The position numbers and the translations under genes were made by a program. A stretch of 64,000 nt of DNA from CAVALG01 sp963630555 (lineage in GTDB: Bacteria; Bacillota; Clostridia; Oscillospirales; Acutalibacteraceae), in the NCBI GenBank assembly GCA_963630555.1, contig CAVGND010000008.1, positions 1-64,000 on the forward strand, given 5' to 3'. The notes beneath the pieces are model-generated. The model was not told the DNA's origin and ran no database searches. It saw only the letters and a list, made by a program, of their open reading frames with translations. Positions 25,712 to 34,802 of the stretch are shown here, one piece after another (the stretch's first letter is position 1; each line of letters begins with the position of its first letter).

Positions 25712-27943
25712 GTGAATTACAGCGGATGGGACGGCTTTAAAGGCTCAAAATGGCAGGAAGAAATAAACGTACGCGATTTTATTCAAAGTAATTATACCGA
25801 ATATACGGGCGGTGCGGAATTTTTAAGCGATGCGACGGACAGGACAAGGGAATTAAACCGAAAGGTTCTTGAATTGTTTGCAAAGGAACGTGAGAACGGC
25901 GGCGTTTTGTCGGTTGATACCGAAACTGTTTCCACAGTGACGGCTTATTCACCGGGATATGTTGATAAAGAGCGTGAAATAATAGTTGGTTTGGGAACCG
26001 ATGAACCACTTAAGCGTGGGGTCAATCCGTTTGGCGGTATGCGTATGGCGCGTCAGGCGTGCGAGGCATACGGTTACCGTTTAAGCGATAAAATTGAACA
26101 GGAGTTCAAGTATCGCACCACACATAATGACGGTGTTTTCAGAGCGTATACCGATGAAATGCGTCGGGCAAGGCACTGCCATATATTAACCGGTTTGCCT
26201 GACGCTTACGGCAGGGGCAGGATAATAGGCGATTACCGAAGGGTTGCACTTTACGGAATAGACAGGCTTAAAGAGGAAAAAATAAAAGACCGCAAGGCAG
26301 TTTGGGCAGCGGATATGAGCGCTGATAATATTCTGTGTGACGAGGAATTGGGAAAACAGATAAAAGCACTGGACGATATTAAAAGAATGGCGGAAAGTTA
26401 CGGGTACGATATAAGCCTTCCGGCAGAAAATGCAAAGCAGGCGGTGCAGTGGACTTACTTCGCATATCTTGCCGCAATTAAGGAACAAAACGGCGCGGCA
26501 ATGTCGCTTGGCAGGGTCAGCACGTTTTTTGATATATATTTTGAGCGAGATATTAAAAAAGGACTGTTGAATGAGATTCAGGCGCAGGAGATAACGGATG
26601 ATTTCGTCCTCAAACTTCGTCTTGCACGGCAACTCCGTACACCCGAATACAATGAACTTTTCGGCGGCGACCCTATGTGGATAACCGAAAGCGTAGGCGG
26701 AATGGGGGAGGACGGCAGAACGCTGGTTACCAAAAGCAGTTACCGGATATTAAATACCTTATATACTTTAGGGCCGTCGGCTGAGCCTAATCTTACGGTG
26801 CTGTGGTCGGCAGGTCTGCCGCTGCCGTTTAAAAAATTCTGTGCCGCGGTTTCCTGCGATACAGATTCAATACAGTATGAAAACGATGATCTGATGCGTC
26901 CGATATATGGTGATGATTACGCTATAGCCTGCTGTGTTTCGGCTATGAAAATCGGAAAACAAATGCAACTTTTCGGCGCGCGCTGCAATTTGCCCAAACT
27001 TCTGCTTTTGGCAATCAACGGCGGATATGACGCGCAAAGCGGCGTGAATATCGGGCCGCAAATGCCGCCGGCGGACGGTGAAATTTTAGATTACGGCGAG
27101 ATTTTGCGCCGCTTTAAGATCTACCTTGAATGGGCGGCAAGACTTTATGTAAATACAATGAACGTTATTCATTTTATGCACGATAAATATTCTTACGAAG
27201 CTTCTCAAATGGCGCTGCACGATACGGTCGTCCACCGTTTTATGGCTTTCGGCGTTGCGGGATTATCGGTCACAGCCGATTCGTTCAGTGCCTTAAAATA
27301 TGCAAAAGTTTGCCCCGTAAGGGATAAAAACGGAATCATAACCGACTTTAACATCACGGGCGAATTTCCGAAATTCGGCAATGATGATGACCGTGTTGAC
27401 GGCATTGCACAGGATATTCTGCACTGTATGATAACCGAACTGCGCAAAACCCCTGCGTACCGAGAAGCGGAACATACTTTATCGGTGCTTACCATAACCT
27501 CAAATGTTATGTACGGCAAATATACGGGCGCAACCCCTGACGGCAGACCCGATAAAGCGCCGTTTGCACCGGGTGCAAATCCGATGAACGGCAGGGAAGA
27601 AAACGGTGCGCTGGCAGCACTTAATTCGGTTGTCAAACTGTCATATGATGACTGCCGCGACGGTATTTCAAACACCTTTTCGGTTATTCCGCAGACACTT
27701 GGGAAAACGCGTGAAGAACGGATTGACAACCTTACTTCTGTACTCGATGGTTACTTTGCCAAAAAGGGGCATCACATCAATGTTAATGTTATTGACCGTG
27801 AAACGCTTATAAAGGCTTATAACGACCCAAACGCTTACCCGAATCTCACAATAAGGGTGTCGGGATATGCGGTCAACTTCCATAAACTTTCGCGTGAACA
27901 GCAGCGTGAAGTCATAAGCCGCACATTCCACGGTGAAATGTGA
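25712..27943 (+). CDS. pflB: formate C-acetyltransferase (pyruvate formate-lyase)
   Basis: Glycyl radical enzyme converting pyruvate and CoA to acetyl-CoA and formate under anaerobic conditions. 743 residues from GTG 25712, supported by GGTGGTGAT just upstream and by the promoter lying across the alternative ATG. The two adjacent catalytic cysteines are Cys407-Cys408 (IACCVSAM), which distinguishes true PFL from diol or choline lyases. The radical glycine is Gly718 in RVSGYAVNF. It overlaps pflA by 4 bp. Confidence 0.95.
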   Translation: MNYSGWDGFKGSKWQEEINVRDFIQSNYTEYTGGAEFLSDATDRTRELNRKVLELFAKERENGGVLSVDTETVSTVTAYSPGYVDKEREIIVGLGTDEPLKRGVNPFGGMRMARQACEAYGYRLSDKIEQEFKYRTTHNDGVFRAYTDEMRRARHCHILTGLPDAYGRGRIIGDYRRVALYGIDRLKEEKIKDRKAVWAADMSADNILCDEELGKQIKALDDIKRMAESYGYDISLPAENAKQAVQWTYFAYLAAIKEQNGAAMSLGRVSTFFDIYFERDIKKGLLNEIQAQEITDDFVLKLRLARQLRTPEYNELFGGDPMWITESVGGMGEDGRTLVTKSSYRILNTLYTLGPSAEPNLTVLWSAGLPLPFKKFCAAVSCDTDSIQYENDDLMRPIYGDDYAIACCVSAMKIGKQMQLFGARCNLPKLLLLAINGGYDAQSGVNIGPQMPPADGEILDYGEILRRFKIYLEWAARLYVNTMNVIHFMHDKYSYEASQMALHDTVVHRFMAFGVAGLSVTADSFSALKYAKVCPVRDKNGIITDFNITGEFPKFGNDDDRVDGIAQDILHCMITELRKTPAYREAEHTLSVLTITSNVMYGKYTGATPDGRPDKAPFAPGANPMNGREENGALAALNSVVKLSYDDCRDGISNTFSVIPQTLGKTREERIDNLTSVLDGYFAKKGHHINVNVIDRETLIKAYNDPNAYPNLTIRVSGYAVNFHKLSREQQREVISRTFHGEM

Positions 27944-28656
27944 TGAAAAACAATATAATCGGCAGGATAAATTCGTTCCAGAGTTTTGCCGCGCTTGACG
28001 GGCCGGGTGTGCGTTTTGCTGTTTTTATGCAGGGCTGTCCTTTAAGGTGCGCCTGCTGCCACAATCCCGAAACTTGGGAAACGGACGGCGGCACCGAATA
28101 TTCCGCAGATGAAATTTTCGATAAAGTTCTGCGTTACCGCGAGTATTTCGGGGAAAGCGGAGGTGTTACCGTTTCGGGCGGCGAACCGCTTATGCAGCCG
28201 CAATTTGTTACCGCACTTTTTAAAAAATGCAGGGAAAGCGGAATAAACACCTGCCTTGATACTTCCGGATGTATTATAAACGGCGGGATTTCGGAACTGC
28301 TTCGGTTTACAGATTACTGCCTGCTTGATATAAAATATACAGATGATGAGCGATACCGTAAATATGTCGGATGCGGCATCGGCACTCCTTTGAAATTTTT
28401 GGAACTGCTTCAGGAAAACGGCATAAAGACGACGGTGCGGCAGGTTATTATCAAGGGAGTCAACAACGATGCAACCAACATTGAAAAACTCCAAAAAATC
28501 GTTTGTAAATTCAGCTGCATAGAAAAAACGGAATTGTTACCGTTTAGAAAACTTTGTGTGGAAAAATACCGTGCCGCGGGTATTGAATTCAAGTTTGAAA
28601 ACATTGCGGAAACAACGGAAAGCGAAATAAAATATCTTTACAGTTTGTTCGCGTAG
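27940..28656 (+). CDS. pflA: pyruvate formate-lyase activating enzyme
   Basis: Radical SAM enzyme that installs the glycyl radical on PflB. 238 residues. The cluster motif is CPLRCACC (Cx3Cx2C) near residue 31, and GGEP near residue 77 is the SAM-binding stretch. No extra ferredoxin domain, as expected for PflA. Translationally coupled to pflB (ATGA). Confidence 0.95.
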   Translation: MMKNNIIGRINSFQSFAALDGPGVRFAVFMQGCPLRCACCHNPETWETDGGTEYSADEIFDKVLRYREYFGESGGVTVSGGEPLMQPQFVTALFKKCRESGINTCLDTSGCIINGGISELLRFTDYCLLDIKYTDDERYRKYVGCGIGTPLKFLELLQENGIKTTVRQVIIKGVNNDATNIEKLQKIVCKFSCIEKTELLPFRKLCVEKYRAAGIEFKFENIAETTESEIKYLYSLFA

Positions 28657-28668
28657 GTGAACAAACTG
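28641..28668 (+). terminator. hairpin at the end of pflA
   Basis: CAGTTTGTTC and GAACAAACTG form a 10-bp perfect stem that includes the last codons and the stop of pflA. It is followed only by TAAATTT, so it may be a weak terminator or an mRNA 3' stabiliser. Confidence 0.55.
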
Positions 28669-28719
28669 TAAATTTATGCCGTTATGCGGTTACTTATGCG
28701 GTTATGCGTGTTATTTTAA

Positions 28720-28748
28720 TTGACATTGGCTGCCGCCGGTGGTAAAAT
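28720..28748 (+). promoter_or_regulatory. promoter of the YibE/F-like gene and secA
   Basis: TTGACA (28720-28725) and TAAAAT (28743-28748), 17-bp spacer. Just upstream (28675-28710) GTTATGCG is repeated with small variations. Confidence 0.8.
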
Positions 28749-28856
28749 CATAAGGTAAATGTATTAAATTATCTGCTCGGCTTACCGCTTTGCGTGCGTT
28801 TTGCCGTTTTTAAACGGGGGGCGGGCGTCCCTTTTATAAAAAGGAGTTTTTTAATT

Positions 28857-29969
28857 ATGTTGAAAAGCCGTTATTGTTCTGCTGCCGCGGTCATTACCGT
28901 TATACTTTTGCTGGTGATAGGTACTAAGATATCGGTTTCCGGCACGGGCGAAAATAAATTATATGCCATAGCCGATATTACAGGAATTGAATCCTCGGAC
29001 ATTTCCGAGATCGGGCAGAATAAAATGAAGTTGGTTACCGTTAAGGCAAAGGCTGAAATCGACGGTAAAAAAGATAAACATATTATTCAGGAATTTACAT
29101 ATACGGGCAAGAGTGAAGTAAAAAAAATCGAAAAGGACGACAAAGTTCTCGTTCGTATGAATGATAAAAACGAACTGTATGACGCTTCCTTTGTCGATTA
29201 TGTTAAGACCGATATGCTCATAGTTCTTGCAATATCATTGCTTTTGCTTATAATACTTATTTCTAATTTAAAGGGCGTCGTCGCAGCCGCCAAGATGCTT
29301 TTTGCTCTGTTTTCTGTTGCTTTTATGCTCGCCATCTCGTTTACAACGGGCAGAGCAGTGACTGTGAACATAGTTTTCTGTACCGCGGTTTTGATAATTT
29401 CGCAAAACTTTATTGCGCCGCGTAACATCGGCAAAGCGGTTTATGATGCAGTGTTCACCGCTGTGTGTGCCGCGATTACATGGGGACTTGCCGCCGCGCT
29501 CACCTATGCAGTGGGATTGTCGGACAGATTCGATTTAACAATATTCAACGCAGAGCAAATTATTTCAAGCGAATATTATACTGACGCACCTTTCAGTGCC
29601 GCCGTAATAATTGCAGCTGTTGTTATAAATATTTTCTTTACATCATCACTCAGTGAATTATTGACGCGTGATAATGCGGTCGCTGTAAAAGGTAATGGGT
29701 TCCTGCGTTTCCGCGCATTGCTTACAGCATTGTTTAACCGCCGCTCGGCGAGGATGACAGGAATGCTTTGCACTTTCATGCTCGGCATAATGCCGCTCTC
29801 CGCAATATTGTTTTCAGGCGGAAGATCGATGCTTGGCTTGCTTAATAATGAATACTCGTCATTTGTGCTTTGCACTGTTATAATTTCGGCACTCTGCTGT
29901 ATAATAAGCCTTATAACAGCGGCATTTTTGCTGTATAAAGGTTGGGTTGCCGATAAGGTTACAGATTAA
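28857..29969 (+). CDS. YibE/F-like multi-pass membrane protein
   Basis: 370 residues from ATG 28857 (AAAAGGAG upstream; the frame is open from 28794 but has no ribosome site there). One N-terminal membrane helix (about 8-28), an extracytoplasmic beta-rich domain of about 90 residues, then seven or so membrane helices. The layout (anchor, OB-like outer domain, polytopic C-terminus) is that of YibE/F family proteins, but the sequence match is only moderate. It lies 12 bp upstream of secA in the same transcript. Function unknown. Confidence 0.6.
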   Translation: MLKSRYCSAAAVITVILLLVIGTKISVSGTGENKLYAIADITGIESSDISEIGQNKMKLVTVKAKAEIDGKKDKHIIQEFTYTGKSEVKKIEKDDKVLVRMNDKNELYDASFVDYVKTDMLIVLAISLLLLIILISNLKGVVAAAKMLFALFSVAFMLAISFTTGRAVTVNIVFCTAVLIISQNFIAPRNIGKAVYDAVFTAVCAAITWGLAAALTYAVGLSDRFDLTIFNAEQIISSEYYTDAPFSAAVIIAAVVINIFFTSSLSELLTRDNAVAVKGNGFLRFRALLTALFNRRSARMTGMLCTFMLGIMPLSAILFSGGRSMLGLLNNEYSSFVLCTVIISALCCIISLITAAFLLYKGWVADKVTD

Positions 29970-29981
29970 GGAGATTGCTTT

Positions 29982-32708
29982 ATGAGTTTTTTAAATAAAA
30001 TTTTCGGTAATTACAGTGAAAAAGAATTAAAAAGAATATACCCTTTGCAGGAAAAAGTTTTAAAGTTAGAAGATGAATACACTGCGCTTTCGGACGAAGA
30101 ACTTAAGGCGAAAACACAGGAATTTAAAGACCGTCTTACAAACGGCGAAACGCTTGACGATATTTTACCGGAAGCGTTTGCGGCTTGTCGCGAAGCCGCT
30201 TGGAGAGTCCTCGGGATGAAACATTTTCCTGTTCAGATACTCGGCGGAATTGTTTTGCACCAGGGAAGAATAGCCGAAATGAAGACGGGAGAAGGCAAAA
30301 CTTTGGTTGCGACTCTGCCCGCCTACCTTAATGCACTTGCCGGCAACGGTGTTCATATCGTAACCGTTAATGATTATCTTGCCCGCCGCGACAGTGAGTG
30401 GATGGGTAAAGTCTACCGCTTTATGGGACTTACCGTAGGGCTTGTTGTTCCGGGTCTTCAGCCCGAAGAAAAACGCGAAGCGTATAACGCCGATATAACT
30501 TATTGTACCAATAACGAATTGGGATTTGACTACCTTAGGGACAATATGGTGGTTGAAGCGACGGGTCGTGTTCAAAGGGGACACAGTTTTGCAATAGTCG
30601 ATGAGGTTGACTCTATACTTATTGATGAAGCAAGAACTCCGCTTATTATTTCGGGCCGCGGTGAAAAATCCACCGACCTGTACGAACGTGCCGACAGAAT
30701 TGCAAAAAGGCTTAAAAAATCCGTTGTTATAGAAGTGGATAAAAAACTTACCGATGAACAGCAGAGTTTTGACGGCGATTATGTCGTTGACGAAAAGGCA
30801 AAAACCTGTACCCTTACTCCCAGCGGCGTTGAAAAGGTGCAGGAATATTTCGGAATAGATAATATCAATGACCCCGAAAACCTTGAAATAATGCATCATA
30901 TCCAACAGGCGATAAAGGCTTACGGGATTATGAAACGCGATGTTGATTATGTAGTAAAAGACGGCGAGGTTATTATTGTTGACGAATTTACGGGTCGTCT
31001 TATGATAGGAAGAAGATATAACGAGGGCTTGCACCAGGCAATTGAAGCAAAAGAGGGTGTTAAGGTCGCACACGAGTCCAAAACTCTTGCAACAATAACA
31101 TTCCAAAATTTCTTCCGTCTGTATGATAAACTTTCGGGTATGACGGGTACCGCAATGACTGAGGAACAGGAGTTCCGAGAGATATATAAACTTGATGTAA
31201 TTGAAATACCCACCAATAAACCCCTTATCCGTAAAGATGACACCGATGTTGTTTACAAAACCTCACGGGCAAAATTTGCGGCGGTTGTAGACGATATTGA
31301 ACAGCATCACGCAACAGGGCAGCCGATACTTGTAGGTACGGTCACAATCGAAATAAGCGAACATCTGAGTTCAATGCTTAAAAAACGCGGGATAAAGCAT
31401 AATGTTCTCAATGCTAAATTCCATGAAAAGGAAGCAGAAATAATCGCGCAGGCTGGTAAGTTCGGCGCTGTAACCATAGCCACCAATATGGCCGGGCGCG
31501 GAACGGATATTATGCTCGGTGGTAACGCGGAATATCTTGCAAAATCGGAACTGCGTAAAAAAGGATATACCGAAGAACTTATCAGCGAAGCAACGGGATT
31601 TTCGGATACCGATGATGAAGATATTTTAAAAGCACGCTGCGAATTTGCCGAATTCAGCGATAAATATAAGGCGCAAATAGTGCCCGAAGCGGAAAAAGTT
31701 CGCGAAGCGGGCGGCTTGTACATTATAGGTACGGAACGCCACGAGTCGCGCCGTATTGATAATCAGTTGCGCGGCCGTGCAGGGCGTCAGGGCGACCCCG
31801 GTGAAACCAAGTTCTATATTTCGCTTGAAGATGACCTTATGCGCCTTTTCGGCGGAGAGAGAATATATTCAATGATGGAAACCCTGAAGGTAGACGAGAA
31901 TACGCCGCTTGAAGTGGGTATGCTTGCACGTGCTATTGAAAATGCTCAACGTAAAGTGGAAAGCCGTAACTTTGAAATCCGCAAAAATGTGCTTGAATAT
32001 GACGATGTTATGAATAATCAGCGCGAACTTATTTACGGGCAGCGTAACGAGGTGCTGGACGGTAAGGATATTAAACAGTCGATAATGAAAATGATATACG
32101 ACTGCGTTGATGAAGCGTGTGACAGATACCTGCATGAAGAAAGCCACGGCGGCTGGAATCTTGAAGGGCTGCGCCAATATTTTAAAGGCTGGGTGCTTAC
32201 TGACGGTGACCTTGTTTACAGTGAAGAAGAAATGCATAAAATATCGGTTAACGATATAAATAAGTTTATTAAAGACAAGGTTGACGAAATGTATGCAAAA
32301 CGCGAAGAGGAATTCGGCGCTTCGCTGATGCGTGAAATTGAGCGTTATGTTCTGCTGCGCAGCGTTGATACCCATTGGATGGAACACATTGACGCAATGG
32401 ATGAACTACGTAAAGGAATCGGACTTGTGGCTTACGGTCAACACGACCCTGTTGTTGAATACAAAAATCAGGGGTGCGACAGATTTAACGCAATGACCGA
32501 AGAAATCCGAGAGGAAACCGCACGGCAGGTTATGAGCGTAAGGGTACGCAAAAACGAAGAAATCAAACGCGAAAAGGTTGCCGAGGAAACAGGCACCGGC
32601 GAGGGCGACAGAACCGTAAGGGGAAAGGGCAAAGTTAGTAAAAACGCCCCCTGTCCCTGTGGCAGCGGATTGAAATACAAGCGTTGCTGCGGAAAAAATG
32701 AAAATTAG
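29982..32708 (+). CDS. secA: preprotein translocase subunit SecA
   Basis: ATPase motor that drives proteins through SecYEG. 908 residues. N-terminal helicase-like domain with Walker A MKTGEGKT and DEVDSILIDEARTP, second nucleotide-binding domain with IATNMAGRGTDIMLGG and QLRGRAGRQGDPG, and at the C-terminus a SEC-C zinc motif (APCPCGSGLKYKRCCG). Complete and of normal length. Followed directly by the promoter of the aromatic amino acid operon. Confidence 0.97.
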   Translation: MSFLNKIFGNYSEKELKRIYPLQEKVLKLEDEYTALSDEELKAKTQEFKDRLTNGETLDDILPEAFAACREAAWRVLGMKHFPVQILGGIVLHQGRIAEMKTGEGKTLVATLPAYLNALAGNGVHIVTVNDYLARRDSEWMGKVYRFMGLTVGLVVPGLQPEEKREAYNADITYCTNNELGFDYLRDNMVVEATGRVQRGHSFAIVDEVDSILIDEARTPLIISGRGEKSTDLYERADRIAKRLKKSVVIEVDKKLTDEQQSFDGDYVVDEKAKTCTLTPSGVEKVQEYFGIDNINDPENLEIMHHIQQAIKAYGIMKRDVDYVVKDGEVIIVDEFTGRLMIGRRYNEGLHQAIEAKEGVKVAHESKTLATITFQNFFRLYDKLSGMTGTAMTEEQEFREIYKLDVIEIPTNKPLIRKDDTDVVYKTSRAKFAAVVDDIEQHHATGQPILVGTVTIEISEHLSSMLKKRGIKHNVLNAKFHEKEAEIIAQAGKFGAVTIATNMAGRGTDIMLGGNAEYLAKSELRKKGYTEELISEATGFSDTDDEDILKARCEFAEFSDKYKAQIVPEAEKVREAGGLYIIGTERHESRRIDNQLRGRAGRQGDPGETKFYISLEDDLMRLFGGERIYSMMETLKVDENTPLEVGMLARAIENAQRKVESRNFEIRKNVLEYDDVMNNQRELIYGQRNEVLDGKDIKQSIMKMIYDCVDEACDRYLHEESHGGWNLEGLRQYFKGWVLTDGDLVYSEEEMHKISVNDINKFIKDKVDEMYAKREEEFGASLMREIERYVLLRSVDTHWMEHIDAMDELRKGIGLVAYGQHDPVVEYKNQGCDRFNAMTEEIREETARQVMSVRVRKNEEIKREKVAEETGTGEGDRTVRGKGKVSKNAPCPCGSGLKYKRCCGKNEN

Positions 32709-32711
32709 GTG

Positions 32712-32740
32712 TTGACAAACCGTTATTACGGTGGTAGAAT
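32712..32740 (+). promoter_or_regulatory. promoter of the aromatic amino acid operon
   Basis: TTGACA (32712-32717) and TAGAAT (32735-32740), 17-bp spacer, starting 3 bp after the secA stop. It precedes the leader peptide and attenuator. Confidence 0.88.
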
Positions 32741-32772
32741 TCATCTTGTAACAGAAAAGGAATTGATTTAGT

Positions 32773-32862
32773 ATGAATAACTGCAAAATGTTTGCAAACG
32801 AATACTTTTTTTACTATTACTTTAGCAATTACGGTAATAGTGATTCGTGCTGCAAACGTTAA
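32773..32862 (+). CDS. Tyr/Phe-rich leader peptide of the aromatic operon attenuator
   Basis: A 29-codon ORF between promoter and terminator, with AAAAGGA upstream. Nine of 29 residues are aromatic (5 Tyr, 4 Phe), including seven in a row, YFFYYYF (residues 11-17). Ribosome stalling on these codons when charged tRNA(Tyr) or tRNA(Phe) is scarce would control the RNA folding downstream. The 5' arm of the first hairpin (32813-32820) lies exactly on the Tyr codons 14-16. The peptide itself probably has no other job. Not previously called by length-based gene finding. Confidence 0.88.
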   Translation: MNNCKMFANEYFFYYYFSNYGNSDSCCKR

Positions 32863-32950
32863 GTAATTGGGATTTCATACTTAACAGTTATTGTTTTTAA
32901 CCGCACCGGATCACTACAGTCCGATGCGGTTTTTTATTTTTTTATTTTGT
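32813..32950 (+). promoter_or_regulatory. transcription attenuator with alternative RNA folds
   Basis: Read by hand. Hairpin 1: ACTATTAC (32813-32820) with GTAATAGT (32834-32841), 8 bp. A second hairpin: GTTAAGTA (32858-32865) with TACTTAAC (32878-32885), 8 bp. Antiterminator: TAGTGATTCG (32838-32847) with CGGATCACTA (32907-32916), 10 bp with one G-U. The antiterminator excludes both hairpin 1 and the terminator. Stalling at the Tyr codons would open hairpin 1 and favour it, allowing transcription into aroF. Confidence 0.8.
32899..32950 (+). terminator. attenuator terminator upstream of aroF
   Basis: AACCGCA...GGA and TCC..TGCGGTT arms (32899-32910 with 32920-32932) followed by a long T-rich tail (TTTTTATTTTTTTATTTTG). 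It lies 18 bp before the DAHP synthase gene, so it must be regulated for the operon to be expressed. Confidence 0.88.
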
Positions 32951-32967
32951 GTGAGGAGTGATCACAG

Positions 32968-33972
32968 ATGATCGCAGTATTGAAAAAAGCAGTAACACCG
33001 GAACAGCGTGAGCACCTTATTGACTGGCTCCGCTCACAGAACCTTGAAGTACATATTTCCGAGGGGCACGATTATACAGTTTTAGGCCTTGTAGGGGACA
33101 CAAGTAAAGTTGACACCGACCTTTTGCAGAGCCTTGATATTGTCGATTCGGTTAAACGCATATCCGAGCCGTTCAAACAGTGCAACCGTAAATTCCATCC
33201 GGACGACAGTGTTATAGATGTCGGCGGCGTTAAAATAGGCGGCGGAAATTTTGCAATAATAGCAGGCCCCTGCTCAGTTGAATCGGAAGAACAGATAATA
33301 GATGTAGCAAAGGCGGTAAAAGCTTCGGGCGCAAAACTTCTGCGCGGCGGCGCTTTCAAACCCCGTACATCCCCCTACGATTTTCAGGGGCTTAAAGCCG
33401 ACGGTATTGAACTGCTTGTTGAGGCAAAGCAAGCCACCGGCATGCCGATAGTTACCGAAATTATGAACGCAAATCATCTTCCGCTTTTTGAAAATGTTGA
33501 CCTTATCCAGGTGGGGGCACGGAATATGCAGAATTTTGAACTTTTAAAAGAACTTGGTAAAATCAATAAACCGATATTGCTTAAGCGCGGACTTGCCAAC
33601 ACAATAAAAGAATTTTTAATGAGTGCCGAGTACATTATGGCAGGCGGAAATCAGAATATTATACTATGCGAGCGCGGCGTCCGAACATTTGAAAGTTATA
33701 CGCGTAACACGCTCGACCTTTCGGCAGTGCCGGTATTGCACGAATTGACCCACTTGCCGGTGATAGTTGACCCGAGTCACGCTACGGGCATGTCAAGGCT
33801 TGTCCGCCCGATGGCACTTGCTGCGGCTGCCTGCGGTGCGGACGGATTGATGATTGAGGTTCATAACGACCCGATACATGCGCTCTGTGACGGTGCACAG
33901 TCACTTACTCCCGAACAGTTTGACAAGGTTGCCCAAGTCGTAAACGAGATCAGAAAGGTTGTTGCAAAATGA
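32968..33972 (+). CDS. aroF: 3-deoxy-7-phosphoheptulonate synthase (DAHP synthase, type I-beta)
   Basis: First step of the shikimate pathway: phosphoenolpyruvate plus erythrose 4-phosphate to DAHP. 334 residues. An N-terminal ferredoxin-like regulatory domain (about 1-70) precedes the barrel (FAIIAGPCSVES, GGAFKPRTSPYDFQG, RNMQNFELL, VIVDPSHATG). The N-terminal domain is the usual site of feedback inhibition in this subtype. GAGGAG precedes the ATG, and the stop overlaps tyrA. Expression is predicted to be attenuated by Tyr/Phe supply. Confidence 0.95.
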   Translation: MIAVLKKAVTPEQREHLIDWLRSQNLEVHISEGHDYTVLGLVGDTSKVDTDLLQSLDIVDSVKRISEPFKQCNRKFHPDDSVIDVGGVKIGGGNFAIIAGPCSVESEEQIIDVAKAVKASGAKLLRGGAFKPRTSPYDFQGLKADGIELLVEAKQATGMPIVTEIMNANHLPLFENVDLIQVGARNMQNFELLKELGKINKPILLKRGLANTIKEFLMSAEYIMAGGNQNIILCERGVRTFESYTRNTLDLSAVPVLHELTHLPVIVDPSHATGMSRLVRPMALAAAACGADGLMIEVHNDPIHALCDGAQSLTPEQFDKVAQVVNEIRKVVAK

Positions 33973-34802
33973 CTGTAGGCGTTGTAGGATTAGGGCTTAT
34001 AGGCGGTTCACTGGCACGTGCCTACAAAAAGGAAAAAAACCGCGTGCTTGCCTTTGATACCGATGTAAAAATAACCGAGTTTGCTATGCTTTCGGGTGTT
34101 GTTGACGATATTTTAACCGAAAAAAACATAAGCGAGTGCGACCTTATATTAGTTGCGGTGTATCCTCAGGCAGCAATTGATTATGTGCGCCGCAATGCGC
34201 CGTATATCTGTAAAAACACTTTGGTAATTGACTGCTGCGGAACAAAAAGAACCGTCTGTGCCGAACTTTTTCCGGTGGCGGAAAAATACGGCTTTACATA
34301 TTTAGGCGGTCACCCTATGGCGGGTACGCATAATTCTGGATTTAAATATTCCCGTTCAAATATGTTTTCAGGTGCGCCTATGGTTATAGTTCCGCCGAGA
34401 TATGACGATATTTCTCTGCTTGACCGGGTAAAAATGGCATTGCAGCCGGCACTTTTCGGCAGCATTACCGTTTCAACCGCTGAAGAACACGATAAAATGA
34501 TAGCTTTTACTTCACAACTTGCGCATATTGTTTCAAACGCATATATTAAAAGCCCGACCGCAGCTGCCCACAAAGGATTTTCGGCGGGAAGTTACAAGGA
34601 CCTTACAAGGGTAGCATGGCTTAACCCCGAAATGTGGGCGCAACTGTTTCTTGAAAACAGTGATAATGTGTTGTTGGAACTTGAAAATATTGTACGCTCG
34701 CTTTCGGAGTATAAGTCGGCTATTGAAAGAAAGGATAAAGTGCGGCTTGTAAACTTGCTTGATGAGGGTCGCCGCCGTAAAGAGGAGGTTGACGGAAGAT
34801 GA
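33969..34802 (+). CDS. tyrA: prephenate dehydrogenase
   Basis: NAD(P)-dependent oxidation of prephenate to 4-hydroxyphenylpyruvate for tyrosine. 277 residues with the N-terminal GLGLIGGSLA dinucleotide motif, GGHPMAGTHNSG and the helical C-terminal domain (FSAGSYKDLTRVA). No ACT domain. Overlaps aroF and aroB by 4 bp at each end. Confidence 0.93.
   Translation: MTVGVVGLGLIGGSLARAYKKEKNRVLAFDTDVKITEFAMLSGVVDDILTEKNISECDLILVAVYPQAAIDYVRRNAPYICKNTLVIDCCGTKRTVCAELFPVAEKYGFTYLGGHPMAGTHNSGFKYSRSNMFSGAPMVIVPPRYDDISLLDRVKMALQPALFGSITVSTAEEHDKMIAFTSQLAHIVSNAYIKSPTAAAHKGFSAGSYKDLTRVAWLNPEMWAQLFLENSDNVLLELENIVRSLSEYKSAIERKDKVRLVNLLDEGRRRKEEVDGR

Noticed and set aside
32741..32968. T-box riboswitch upstream of aroF
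   Set aside because: No AGGGUGGNACCGCG-type T-box sequence; the leader is short and contains a Tyr/Phe-rich ORF instead, which fits ribosome-mediated attenuation.
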